Below, one piece after another: positions 11,441 through 22,209 of a DNA stretch of 64,000 nt. The stretch lies in NCBI GenBank assembly GCA_033239005.1, contig BSQZ01000054.1, positions 1,124,431 through 1,188,430 of the forward strand, in the 5' to 3' direction. Numbering within the stretch: the stretch's first letter is position 1; every line of letters starts with the position of its first letter. The position numbers and the translations under genes are program-made. The stretch comes from Lamellibrachia satsuma. Taxonomy: Eukaryota > Annelida > Polychaeta > Sabellida > Siboglinidae. The notes below the pieces were generated by a model that saw only the letters and a program-made list of their open reading frames with translations, did not search any database and was not told where the DNA came from.

Positions 11441-12211
11441 CCAGCAGATCTGCAAGCGGAGCGTGCATGTGCGTTAGCGCACGTCGGAAGTAAAATACCC
11501 GCATATTGGGGTAAACTGTGGACCAGGAGCATTGCGTGTGCGTGCGTGTGCGTGTGTGCGCGCGAACGCATTGTAATAGTTTGTGTGCACCTTTGTATGC
11601 ATACGCCCATGTTTGTATATGCGTTTGCATATATAAAACATATAAAGATTTAGATAAACACCTTTAGTTGTAAACACAGCCAATCATTATATTCGTATAA
11701 GTTAACAACACAAGGGATATGGTTAAACCTATGATATACTTATCAGGAACGTGTTTGTTTTCAGGAAGACAAAACAAGAAAAAGAAGACGTGCACCTTGT
11801 CTACCAAGACTACCGACAGCAGCGCGGGTAGAAAAGGAAGCGCGAGACGTACGTGTTCACTCACTTTTGCTTTCGTCATCATGATTTTGTGGGACTTTGC
11901 AAACTAATCCGCGTGGTGGCAGCACACAACTTCAACGTCGTCGCATCCAACCAGTGGCGCCAGTAACAACTTCACCACTGCCACCTGTCACAAATTTTTT
12001 TCAAGAAATATCTTATTTTCAATTCCATACAATTGTGGATAGTGTTTTCATTGAAAATGTGTATAGGAATAAAATAACGTTCGTTTTTGTTTGAAACTAT
12101 GTTACGTATACTCAAGTGCACAGTTACAATGACGTAAAAAGTCTTACACAACAATAGCTTTGCCCAACCAACTGATCGTTTGTACCACTCCACAACTGTT
12201 CAATTTCAGCT

Positions 12212-12690
12212 GATAATCGAGTTGGGCATTAGTTGTTGGGGAGTGTGTTCTCTGCTACAACGTATATCATTAGTTGTTGGGGGAGTGTGTTCTCTGCTAC
12301 AACGTACATCAGTAGTTGTTGGGGAGTGTGTTCTCTGCTACAACGTACATCATTAGTTGTTGGGAAGTGTGTTCTTTGCTACAACGTACATCATTAGTTG
12401 TTGGGGAATGTGTTCTTTGCTACAACTTACATCATTAGCTGTTGGGGAGTGTGTTCTCTGCTACAACGTACATCATTAGTTGTTGGGGAGTGTGTTCTCT
12501 GCTACAACGTACATCATTAATCGTTGGGGAGTGTGTTCTCTGCTATAACGTACATCACTAGTTGTTGGGGAGTGTGTTCTCTGCTACAACGGACATCATT
12601 AGTTGTTGGGGAGTGTGTTCTCTGCTACAACGTACTTCATTAGTTGTTGGGGAGTGTTTTTCTGTGCTACAACGTACATCATTAGTCGAT
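12212..12690 (+). repeat. 41-42-bp minisatellite, about 11 units
   Basis: The unit is agttgttggggagtgtgttc followed by tctgctacaacgtacatcatt. The array sits in the last intron of pseudogene A, just upstream of exon 5. Copy B has a single unit-like sequence at 38,470-38,500, so the array expanded after the duplication. Confidence 0.9.
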
Positions 12691-12929
12691 CGAAGCAGCT
12701 TTAATAGTGAATCGTGTGCCGTTGCAGGAGGACCGAGCGATTAAGCGCAGTTTCCGGCGCCTGGTAGCCACGGCCCAGGTGGTTGACCTTGTACGGAGAG
12801 ACGAAGAACGCGAACAAATCGTTAACTCGAAAGTCCTTCGTCGCCTGAAAGTCATAGAAGTGGACTGACAGTTCAGATTAAAGGTAGGTCACACTGGCTG
12901 TTAAATCTAACTTAGGCACGTTATAGAGG

Positions 12930-13090
12930 GATATGTGGCAGGGGTCTCAACCTCCCACCTCCAATAATTTTTGAGAGACCATTTGCCACTCTCCACCAAT
13001 CTCCCAACTCCCACGTATTTGTGAGGCCAATCTCTCTCCTCCAACCTATTTCTAGGACCACCTCCCACTTCCCGCCACACCTGAACGACT
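12930..13090 (+). repeat. CTCCCACC-rich interspersed repeat
   Basis: Member of the family described at 3,466-3,640, here downstream of exon 5 of pseudogene A. The paralog is at 38,960-39,120, so this insertion predates the segmental duplication. Confidence 0.5.
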
Positions 13091-13135
13091 GTTGTACGAC
13101 TGTTGCAGACATAATTGTGTTGAAAAGCGGGTTTG

Positions 13136-13176
13136 TTTGAGTGTCCTAAGGACGGATACCGCGCTACCTAAGAATG
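13136..13176 (+). mobile_element. SINE tail fragment
   Basis: The sequence 'gtcctaaggacggataccgc' followed by gctacctaagaa is the complement of the SINE tail seen at 8,809-8,860 and 34,231-34,262. The paralog lies at 39,975-40,015. The fragment adjoins the deletion that removed exon 6 from copy A. Confidence 0.5.
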
Positions 13177-13520
13177 TACTTTATTTATTTATAGACAGGA
13201 ATAGCATTGTATTGCAATTATGAACCATTTAAACATTTAGACAGCTCAATCTGTTGTGTTCAACGGTAGACAAACAGGTCTAGCCTGTTTGAGATACTAC
13301 ACTGTTATTAAACAGCATAAACTAATTTTATCAACAAGTATATTGAACTGGTTTACATTTATTGAGTTTCAAACACTTGTAGCTGGTACGTGGTTACTGG
13401 TTGCTGTTCTAGTCAGTCGAACTTGAGAAATATTGTGTATATTTGCTTGCTTATAAATATTTGATTTGTGCATGTGTAATTGTGTTTTGTTAAACGTTCG
13501 GCAGCATTGTTTGTATATAT

Positions 13521-13706
<186 letters not shown>

Positions 13707-13739
13707 TATACAATTGCTGCAGTTTCGAAGCAGAGTCAA

Positions 13740-13860
13740 TTTCGTTCACACCACGTTGCCTGTGTCTTTCGGAAGGGTCATTTAAAAGTCGTTGGTCCCT
13801 TTTACCTGGTGTCTATGCCAGGGGAAGTAAAATGTCCCACATAGGGAGTAAATATGCAAG
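13740..13860 (+). mobile_element. SINE-like remnant
   Basis: It contains 'tgtctttcggaagggtcatt' followed by taaaagtcgttggtccc, a module that resembles a widespread metazoan SINE body. The second half (ttacctggtgtctatgccag onward, 13,798-13,857) recurs inverted at 37,960-38,015, so it is a dispersed repeat. The family assignment is from memory. Confidence 0.4.
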
Positions 13861-14109
13861 TTATTGTGAACTCCGTCTCTCAACCACACGAGTCACGGCA
13901 GAAGCTTCCGTGACGCAGCTCAGTCAATTATTGTAACTACCTCGCCTAAGGATACGGTTGAATTAATGGTTATGACTATTTGGTGGAATTGTATTTCTGT
14001 CTTTCTGTTGAGTGATATTGGCTATAAAACTGTGCATATTTTAATATTTTTTATATTGGAAATAAAGTTGTACATAATTTATTATTCAAATTGTTTTGTA
14101 TCATTCTTA

Positions 14110-14360
14110 CATAATAATCACTACCATCGACGTCTTGATCATCATTAACATCACCTCCATCATCATCATTAACATCACCTCCATCATCGTCTTTAACATC
14201 ACCTCCATCATCATCATTAACATCACCTCCATCATTATCACCAACAACATCTTCACAATGTCATCACCATATCCATCGTCATAATAATAATCACCGTAGT
14301 CATCATCAGTAGCACCACCACCATCACCACAAACAACAACAACAATACTAGCAGCAGAAT
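14110..14360 (+). repeat. (CAT/CAC) trinucleotide-based repeat with 24-bp periodicity
   Basis: Units of about 24 bases (catcatcattaacatcacct plus ccat) recur about five times, then grade into caccatcac and caacaaca runs. Paralogous but shorter in copy B (40,760-40,890). Confidence 0.8.
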
Positions 14361-14399
14361 CATCATAATCATAAACATAAAACTGAATAAAATAAAATC

Positions 14400-15990
14400 A
14401 GAAACAACAGCAGCTGACTGAGCCACTACCAGGGTCCAGTGGTGAGGTAATAAACCCACCCACCGGCAAGAAGCCTCTGTGGGCATCATTTCGTTATTTT
14501 AATACATATATATTTTTGTCCATATATCGCCTGGCGGCTACATGGAAGGGGTAGCTATTTATTGCAAAGGGGCGTCTTGCCCTACCTTACCCTACAGAAC
14601 GAAATGGAGGGTGGGTCACTAGAATAAGTCATTACTTGTCAAAACATTTGCTTGTTAATACACTGAATAGTATTTCTTACCTGTCAAATCTCCCAAATAT
14701 TACTTATTTTATGTGATGTAGTAATAACTGGACCAACTCTGTGCTATTATGTGTCTCTATATGAAATATCAATTTCAAGGGCAGATTCTCTGGTTCTAAT
14801 TTCCGCTATCTTTGTATGCAATAATTCTACCCGAGTCGCTATGGAGATTGCACACGTGTGCCGACGTGGGTTTTTCGGCCCTTTTGTCCATTCCTATAAG
14901 ATTGTGTACCCGTTCACGCCATTTTGGTGAATCTTGCGGCTGACATCCCATATATGTCAGTGTAAAAGGCTAAACTTCTGTAGGCCCTAAAATCCGTTTG
15001 ACTTTATACAAGTATACTCTTGTATCCAATTATTTAAATTATACTATTTGAGGTCAATGGTGACTAATTTCATGTTTTGCTTAAACAGTGAACGCTCGAG
15101 TGTAATTATTCATATTCTAAGGACGAGTGATATGCGCCGTCATTTCTTCGCGTAGGCGTATACCGATGGAGGCAGTTGTTGTGCTTATTGCGATAACACG
15201 CCGGTGTTGTGCAGCTATTTAAACTGTAGCGGTTCCTGAGAAGTGTATTACGACACATAGATCATATGCAATCGCAAACATATGGAAAAGAGTCCAACGT
15301 AGTATCGCATATTTACTATGAAAATCAATATAAACGATTTCAACGCACCAAGGAATAGCATTTAATCTATGTAGGGTCAAATGTAACTAAATTTCACCGT
15401 GCAGCCACAGGGAACTGAAAGATAAAATATATTTATTAGCCCATTATAACGACGTGGTGTGCAGGTGCATGGATACATTTATATTGGTTGCACAAACGTA
15501 TTTTTAATATAACAATCAATAATATATTCACACCCTACAGACAGCTTAGCAGAGATTCACTTTATTGTCTCTAGTTCACACAATTACAAGATACAATTCC
15601 TTTTGTGATTCAATATAGAAACCACGAGAATGTGATAATAATTATTCCCTGTGCTATAAATAATTGTATTCTGGACAATCCATGTTGTTAGCATACAAAT
15701 ATCATGTATGTACACATTGCATGTCGTACAGTATTCTGTCATACTATTTGGGTATGTGTTTTGAAATTGTCTGCAAAAATAGGGTTACAATGAAATAATA
15801 GTGTTGGAATTTATAATTGTGCAGATCCTTACACTGAGGGAGATTGTGTCTATGATTACATATTTGGTGTGTGTCATACCCAGAACATTAGGTTTAGTAT
15901 ATTTTAGTATAATTATTTAATTATTTTGTTAAAATAAATCTGTTATTTAAAACATTGAAACATTTCGAGAAAAACTTGCCTAAATCGCCG
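14400..15990. other. Duplicated non-coding block, right end of copy A
   Basis: Collinear with about 41,140-42,605 and 45,906-46,200 of copy B. The B-specific TIR element is absent here, and the empty site lies near 15,658-15,663. Homology stops near 15,950, the right edge of the duplicated unit. No exon is supported. Confidence 0.55.
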
Positions 15991-16178
15991 AGACTCCCTT
16001 CCATGTAAAATGGACCTACCTTCACTAAGAGTTTCTCTTCCTAAAAAAAAAAAGTTTGCAAAGCTTCAAAACAGCAGCATGATTGACTCATTTAACAAGA
16101 TTTGCCATCCAAGCCAAAGGCCCAGATGGCAAGTGGACAAGGAAGCCATTGGCTTATCGAGAGTCCAACAATGTTCAC

Positions 16179-19050
16179 CTACTTATAACCCGCCCTCCTG
16201 ATATATGTGTCAACCTTGTTTTTAAACATATTCACGCTGCTAGCAGTTACACAATCTGTAGACAGTTTGTTCCATTCATTTACTGTCCTCTGTGAGAACG
16301 AGTGCTTCCTGATGTCCAATCTACATTGATCCTTTACTAATTTTACCTCATGTCCTCTAGTTCTGCTATCCTTCTTGAGTGAGAAAAACATATTTCTATC
16401 AATATTTTCATACCCATCCAATATCTTAAAAACTTCAACCTGATCTCCTCTTAACCTCCTTGTCTCTAGAGTTGTTAAACCACATTCTTTCAGGCGTTCT
16501 TCATAACTAAGGTCTCTAAGTTCTGGAATCATTTTAGTTGCTCTCCTTTGTATGCGTTCAAGCGTATCTATATCCTTCTTACGATATGGTCTCCATGCTT
16601 GTATACAGTATTCTAAATGAGGTCTAACTATTGCTTTATAAAGAGGTATAATTAACTTTTTCCCTTGTATGTTATGTTTCTTCTAATCAATCCAAGAATT
16701 TGATTACCCTTTGAAGCTGCAATACCACACTGCTCTGAAACTTTCATATCAGCGCTTATTGTAACTCCTAAGTCCTTTTCTTTTACAGTAGTACCAAGAA
16801 CAGTAGCTCCCATTTTATAGTTTACATTCAAGTTCCCATGTCCTGTATGTAGGCATTTACATTTCCCAAAATTGAACAGCATCTGCCATTTCTCAGACCA
16901 TTTCACTAATCTGTCTAGATCGTTTTGTAAATGTTGTTTATCACCATCAGTATTAACCTTTCTAAACAGTTTTGTGTCGTCCGCAAATTTCAGTACGTTA
17001 CTTGTTATACTGTCGTCCAAGTCATTGATATAAATTAAGAATAATATAGGTCCTAATACTGATCCTTGAGGTACCCCACTCAAAACCGATTTCCAATTTG
17101 AAATTTCGCCATCTACTACAACTCGTTGTCTTCTGTCAGTCAGCCATTGTTCTATCCAGTCAGTTATGCTATCCCCGATACCATGGGCTTTTAATTTAAG
17201 TAGCAATCTTTGATGTGGCACTTTGTCAAAAGCTTTCTGAAAATCTAAGTAGATAATATCTACTGGCGATCCCTCGTCTATCCACTTAGTGATTTCTTCC
17301 AAAAAACATAACACATTTGTTAAGCATGACCTCGCTTTAAGGAATCCATGTTGAGATGAATTTAATAATTTATGCTTAACGAGGAAGTCCACCATATGGT
17401 CTTTAATTAACCTTTCTAATAATTTACAAATCACTGACGTTAAACTCACTGGTCTGTAATTCTCTGACTTATTTCTCGAACCCTTTTTAAATAATGGTAT
17501 GATGTTTGCTTCTTTCCATTCAAACGGAACAACTCCTCTTTTAATGACAAGTTGAATACTCTTGCAAGTGGTATACTGATTTGATCTACTGTTTCCATTA
17601 GTAATTTTGGAGGAATCCCATCCACTCCCGGTGATTTGTTATCCTTCATTGCCTTTATTTTCCTAGCTACCAATTCTGGAGTTACAACTAACGGTCCTAA
17701 ATAGTCAGATTTAGTACCCTGAAATTTAGCATCAGCAACTGGTAATGAACTAATATCTTCTTTTGTAAACACTGAACTGAAGTAACCATTTAGGTCTTCC
17801 GCCATTAAAAACCCCTGTGATATTATATTTCCAGCACTGTCTTCTAGAGGTCCAACCTTGTCTTGTACGTTTTGTTTACTCCTGACATATGCATAAAAAC
17901 TCTTGCTGTCAGTTTTTATGTTACATGCCAGTTTTTGCTCATAGCTTCTTTTAGATTGTCTGATTTCAGTTGTAGCTGCATTAAGTGCCTCTTTGTATTT
18001 TGCATAGTCTTCTTCCTTTCTGGTACGCCTATAAACCCTCCACATAGTTTGTTTTAGCATTATTTTTCTAATTGCCTCTTTTGACACGTGTTTCTTTCTA
18101 CACCGTTTTCCTTGTTTTCGGAAGGGAACAAATTTATCAATGATACTCTCAATTTCATATTTTAGAATATTCCAACATTCAATTGCAGTCTTATTCATCA
18201 GCATGTTATTCCAATCTAGCTGTGCTAAGTATTTTCTCATATCTTTGTAGTTACCTTTGTGGAAGTTTCTCTTGTACGTTTTCTTATTTTTACTTTCTGA
18301 TTTTACATTGATGTCAAAATGTATTTGATTATGGTCACTATTACCCAATGGTTCAAATATTTTTACATTGTCCACTAATTCTTTTTGTGATGACAAAACT
18401 ATATCTAATACATTTTCTCCTCTGGTTGGTTCTAGTACGTGCTGAGTAAGAAAGCTATCCTGGATTAAACATAGAAATTGTTGATCCTCAATCCCTGTGC
18501 TCTCTAGAGAATTCCATTGTATGTGTCCATGGTTAAAATCTCCCATTATGATACATTCCCCTTTACTAACTTCCTTTATAGCGTTTTTTATTTTTGTGTT
18601 GTCCTCTTCGTTTATGTTTGGACTTCGGTAAACTAATCCAACAGTTAATTTTGAATTTCCTGAAACAATTTTGCACCAAACAGCTTCATCGCAATCTGCT
18701 TCCCTTTCTAGTTTTATTTCATAAGCCTGAATAGATTCTTTAACATATAAAATAACTCCCCCGCCCCTTCTTCCTATTCGATCTTTCCTAAACATTACGT
18801 ATCCTGTCAGTCCTAATTCAGCATCTGTTATATCTATGTTGGCCCATGATTCAGTTATACCAATTATGTGAGGGTCAATATCTTCTACCATAATGTTTAA
18901 TTCGTTTTTCTTATTTACTATGCTCCTTGCATTTAAACATACGCGTCTATAACCTTTTTCAGAGATGTTTTTCGGATGATTTGATATTGGTTTATCTGTG
19001 CTAGTGGTCTCTTGTTCTGCTTGAGACACCTCTAGGTAACCCCCCTGCAC
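16179..19050 (-). pseudogene. CR1-like ORF2: endonuclease and reverse transcriptase (frameshifted)
   Basis: The N-terminal half is an APE-type endonuclease with the expected order of motifs: ITESW, RRGGGVILYVK, IMGDFNHGHIQW, LDIVLS and GNSDHNQIHF. The reverse transcriptase follows, with NKSPGVDGIP, YLDFQKAFDKVPHQRL, SGVPQGSVLGPILF and the catalytic FADD (codons at 16,988-16,977). The C-terminal region ends at 16,179. One base is missing near 17,535 (NLSLKEEL... shifts out of the RT frame) and one A is missing from a homopolymer near 16,655. Open segments are 19,050-17,446, 17,449-16,652 and 16,532-16,179. Catalytic residues are all present, so inactivation rests on the frameshifts alone. Confidence 0.9.
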
Positions 19051-19052
19051 TT

Positions 19053-20255
19053 CTAGTTTAAAGAATGTTTACTTCCAAAAATATTTGTCATTGTACCCAA
19101 GTCGCTATCTACTGCTGCTGAAAGTTTGTCCGCAAATACTGCCGCCCCCTTTCCACTTAAATGAAGCCCATCCTTCATGTACATATCACCCCTCCCAACA
19201 AAACTTTGCCATAAATCCACAAATCCAACTTCCTCTTCCCTACACAGCCTCTGGACTAACATGTTAATTGCCATCCCCGACAATTTCGATATTTATGACC
19301 CCTCCTGCCCATCACAGGTAAAATCCCTGACAGTATTACCTGCTCAACCCGCGTCTGTTTTAGTGTTCTGACCAACTGCCTATATTTCCTAACTATGGCA
19401 GTTGTACCCTCCCTCTCTACGTTATTTGTCCCTACATGTACTAAAACAGATCCACCCTTACCCGAGCCTACGATGTTTTTTACCCTCTCAGTTATCGCCT
19501 CTATTTTGGCTCCAGGCAAGCAGACCACCACATCATCTCCCTTGTTTAAGACTCTGTGGTCTTCCTAACTATCGAATCCCCACAAACACCCTCGCTCTCT
19601 TCCTCACCCCCTCTATCACTGCTGCAGAATAACTCTTCCTTTCGATCCCCTCCATCACATTCTGTCCTGACCCCTTCCCTTCCGTCTTCCCCACTCCCTT
19701 CTCCTTCCCTCCTGTCTCCCCTACTCCCCTCTCCTTCACTCCGGTTGTTTTCCCTCCCGTCTCCCCCACTCCCTTCTCCTTCCCTCCTGTCTCCGCTACT
19801 CCCCTCTCCTTCACCCCGGTTGTCTTCCCTCCCGTCTCCCCCACTCCCTTCTCCTTCCCTCCTGTCTCCCCTACTCCCCTCTCCTTCACCCCGGTTGTCT
19901 TCCCTCCCGTTCCTTTCCTTCCCGTCTCCTTACGTCCTGTCTCCCTATGACCTGTCACCTTCCCTCCTCTCAGCTTCCTCCCAGGCTGAGGTGAGCTCTC
20001 CCTAGCATCTCTTGTGTCTTTCCCCACTTTATCGTCTACTGTTCCCTCACCGGAACTACTGGCACAACTCCCCTGTTCCCTTCCCACCATTGCCACAACG
20101 AGCAGTCTCAGCTCTTCCAACTCCACCTCTATTTCCTTCATCCTTGCGCATCCCCTACACTCAAAATTAAAACTATCTGCCTGGACCTCAGCCCAGGACT
20201 TTTCGCACCCAGACATGACGAAATCTACCCAGTTACTACAACTGCCACTGCTCAT
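19053..20255 (-). pseudogene. CR1-like ORF1: Cys-rich PHD-like head plus SGNH esterase (frameshifted)
   Basis: The start at 20,255 gives an N-terminal Cys/Trp-rich module (C-SNWVDF-SGC-KSW...FECRGC) that resembles the PHD-like domain of CR1-type ORF1 proteins, followed by a short coiled-coil-like segment (KEIEVELEELRLLV). A low-complexity G/K/E/T linker of tandem repeats comes next, then an SGNH/GDSL esterase domain. Its block I GDS is encoded at 19,581-19,573 in a shifted frame, GTNN lies in the segment 19,531-19,256, and the DGLH catalytic pair is in 19,283-19,053. Frameshifts fall near 19,580 and near 19,290. Such esterase domains are known in ORF1 of CR1-group elements. It is not a host lipase gene. 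Confidence 0.85.
19640..19935 (-). repeat. About 75-bp minisatellite inside LINE ORF1
   Basis: Roughly three to four units of about 75 bases made of smaller 15- and 30-base sub-repeats, encoding repeats of TGGKEKGVGETGGKTTGVKE type. The period is divisible by three, so copy-number change leaves the frame intact. Confidence 0.8.
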
Positions 20256-20643
20256 GCCCCGGTCCTCTTCTCCTGGGAGTCCACCGTCCTACATTGGGGA
20301 GGGGGGTGACGTGGGGGTGAGGTGGGGGGTGAGATGGGCATAAACACACCCATATGTAACCGAATTCTGGTACGTTTGGTGCTACACGGCTACACACGCG
20401 TATCGCCTCGTGTCACCGACTCTCTTGATGTCATTAGCATTTATCAGCAGTTAGATGTCATCATAGTCAGCAGCAGGATGTCATCATAGTTACAAGACTC
20501 CTGGGGAGGGCGTGATGCACCGAGTATCCTGAAGCATTATGAGGTAAAGTGACTGAGGAACAATAAATATAATAGCAACCGCATTATCGCCCAGACAGTG
20601 TCAACTGATGCGTAACGGCTAACGACCCATTATCAGACTGACC

Positions 20644-21393
20644 GTGCGGCCAAAGTCCAACTCCAAACACCCAACAGCAAACAACAATTCGATGGGGCCG
20701 AAGTCGCGCAAATACAGTGCTTCGAGCGACGACTCTACTACGGCCAAACTTATGGAAATTTTAAAAGACGATTCCTTTATCGCGAACTTTGCGGAACAAA
20801 TCGCCGATGTTGTTGCACAGAAACTAAACGTGCGACTCGAGAACATGGAGAGAGTGACTGCTGCCCTGACCACAAAAATACGCACACTGGAGGAGAAGGT
20901 GGAAACCTTGGAGGCGGAGGCAGACAGACGCGAACAGTACACGCGTCGTCCTAACCTCCGCATCTCCGGCATACCAGAAACTACAAACGAGGTCACGAAC
21001 GATCTAGTGATTACAACAATAAAGAAGTTGGGATTTGATAACTTAGGCGCTTCCGATCTGGAAAGAAGCCATCGCATCGGCCAGAAGACCGACAATCGTG
21101 ATCGCCCCCGTAGGCGCACGATCATAGTGCGCTTTCGTAGCGAGGCGGTAAGAGACGACGTGTATCGGTCACGAACCAAACTGAAGAACCACAATCAGCA
21201 CCACCGAGACGAACAAGTATATATCAACGAAGATCTGACATCGAAGAGGGCAGCACTAGCGTACAAAGCTAGATCACTCAAAAAAGAAAACAAAATCAAT
21301 GATTGTTGGACATATACAGGAAGAGTTATCGTAAAGACAAACGCCGGAATGATCAAAGAAATCCAATCTGCCAAAGACTTGGACATATATTAA
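20644..21393 (+). CDS. LINE ORF1: coiled-coil RNA-binding protein
   Basis: An intact 249-codon frame. An N-terminal Ser/Asn/Lys-rich tail (1-30) precedes a coiled coil with clear heptads (about 60-100: MERVTAALTTKIRTLEEKVE). An RRM-like domain begins at PNLRISGIPE (about 105-112) and contains LERSHRIGQ and RRTIIVRFRS. A C-terminal domain with VYINEDLT and a basic stretch follows. This is the standard ORF1p architecture (trimerising coiled coil, RRM, CTD) that binds LINE RNA. Two ATGs occur, at 20,644 and in frame at 20,692 (MGPKSRK). Either could be the start. It is intact although ORF2 is dead. Confidence 0.8.
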   Translation: MRPKSNSKHPTANNNSMGPKSRKYSASSDDSTTAKLMEILKDDSFIANFAEQIADVVAQKLNVRLENMERVTAALTTKIRTLEEKVETLEAEADRREQYTRRPNLRISGIPETTNEVTNDLVITTIKKLGFDNLGASDLERSHRIGQKTDNRDRPRRRTIIVRFRSEAVRDDVYRSRTKLKNHNQHHRDEQVYINEDLTSKRAALAYKARSLKKENKINDCWTYTGRVIVKTNAGMIKEIQSAKDLDIY

Positions 21394-22209
21394 GTGGACA
21401 TGAACATTCCTTGTTCACTGTACACTGAACACCTACACCTATCTCTGTTCACTGTCTACTGAACATTCCATGAATAACGATGCAGGAGTGACGACAATAT
21501 AGACCTGCACAAAGGAACTTCAGTTAGCAAACAATGCAGACCTAGACCCATCGTACAGACCTAGACCCATCGCATGGACAGAAGCCACAGGTAACACCAC
21601 AAGTGCCAACTGCCAACATTTTGTGTAGTGGCATTATGGGGACCAAAGACTTGAATATATATTAAACGGCTCCGAACATTCTTCTGAAACATTCTTGAAC
21701 ATTCAAAGTTGCTACTACTGTGCCTCTGAACATTCTAAGTGACATATGATACAATGATTATCGGGCCAGAGATTGCAGCATATTAGTTATAACACATTAT
21801 ACTATTAATGTATTCTGGCTTGAACAGGATCTCTCCTTTTTCTTTTTAATTTTTAATACTCCCCGAACAGTAAGTTCGATCGATGTCTATGATGTTTCTT
21901 TTTTCATACTTATTTTTGAAATACTTATTTTTTTCTTTTTTTTCTTTGACAACAATTGTTACACAGACAACGTTTATTGTTATGTTTACTCATGTATGCA
22001 CCTTCGTTGGTGCAGAATACATAACATCAAATTCGAATAACATCCACAAGAGCATAACATTATCTCGCTACAACACATATAAACATACGCACAATCAACA
22101 TGAAACATTTTTAAACGATGCATATGAGGTATACAAGATATCGTGTCTCGAGAAATCACCTGACGCATATCATGCTGCACAGTTCATATAAGCAAACTAT
22201 GAACACTAA
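21394..22209. other. LINE inter-ORF region
   Basis: AT-rich sequence with repeated 'tgaacattc'-like words near 21,400-21,750. No protein-like frame is seen apart from a short poorly supported one. It is unusually long for the gap between the two ORFs of a jockey-type LINE. Confidence 0.5.

Larger units (their letters stand above)
10364..12883 (+). pseudogene. Degenerate paralog of the helical cytokine-like gene (exons 2-5)
   Basis: Four exons match the intact gene of copy B, with splice sites kept: 10,364-10,632 (269 nt, same length as in B), 11,119-11,211 (93 nt), 11,765-11,848 (84 nt) and 12,728-12,883 (156 nt). All are preceded by a cag acceptor and followed by a gt donor, and introns after exon 2 are phase 0. 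Disabling changes are an in-frame TGA at 12,866-12,868 (inside a 12-base-longer segment of exon 5), loss of exon 6, and a T|AA stop if the only exon 1-like leader is used. Exon 6 went in a deletion joining sequence equivalent to about 39,190 and about 39,972 of copy B, here near 13,140. Exon 3 has lost most of the basic residues seen in copy B. Exons 2-4 stay open, so decay is recent, or a truncated product may still be made. Confidence 0.75.
16096..20300 (-). mobile_element. Nearly full-length CR1-like LINE
   Basis: A non-LTR retrotransposon read on the minus strand. ORF1 occupies about 20,255-19,053 and ORF2 about 19,050-16,179, followed by a short 3' region. The 3' limit of about 16,096 is set by where identity with the copy ending near 45,000 stops. 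Immediately beyond it (16,052-16,085) is a fragment like the SINE body ('gcaaagcttcaaaacagcag'). Four single-base frameshifts (two in each ORF) make it inactive, yet few stops are present, so it is fairly young. Two more copies of the family lie at 43,664-45,050 and 47,060-47,990. Target-site duplications were not identified. Confidence 0.9.

Noticed and set aside
19053..19531. Stand-alone GDSL/SGNH esterase gene
   Set aside because: It is the C-terminal part of LINE ORF1, directly upstream of and in the same orientation as the LINE ORF2.
19556..20005. Pro/Ser-rich 149-codon plus-strand frame
   Set aside because: Antisense to the repetitive linker of the CR1-like ORF1.
20619..21194. 191-codon minus-strand frame
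   Set aside because: Antisense shadow of the LINE ORF1 at 20,644-21,393, which has clear coiled-coil and RRM-like features on the plus strand.
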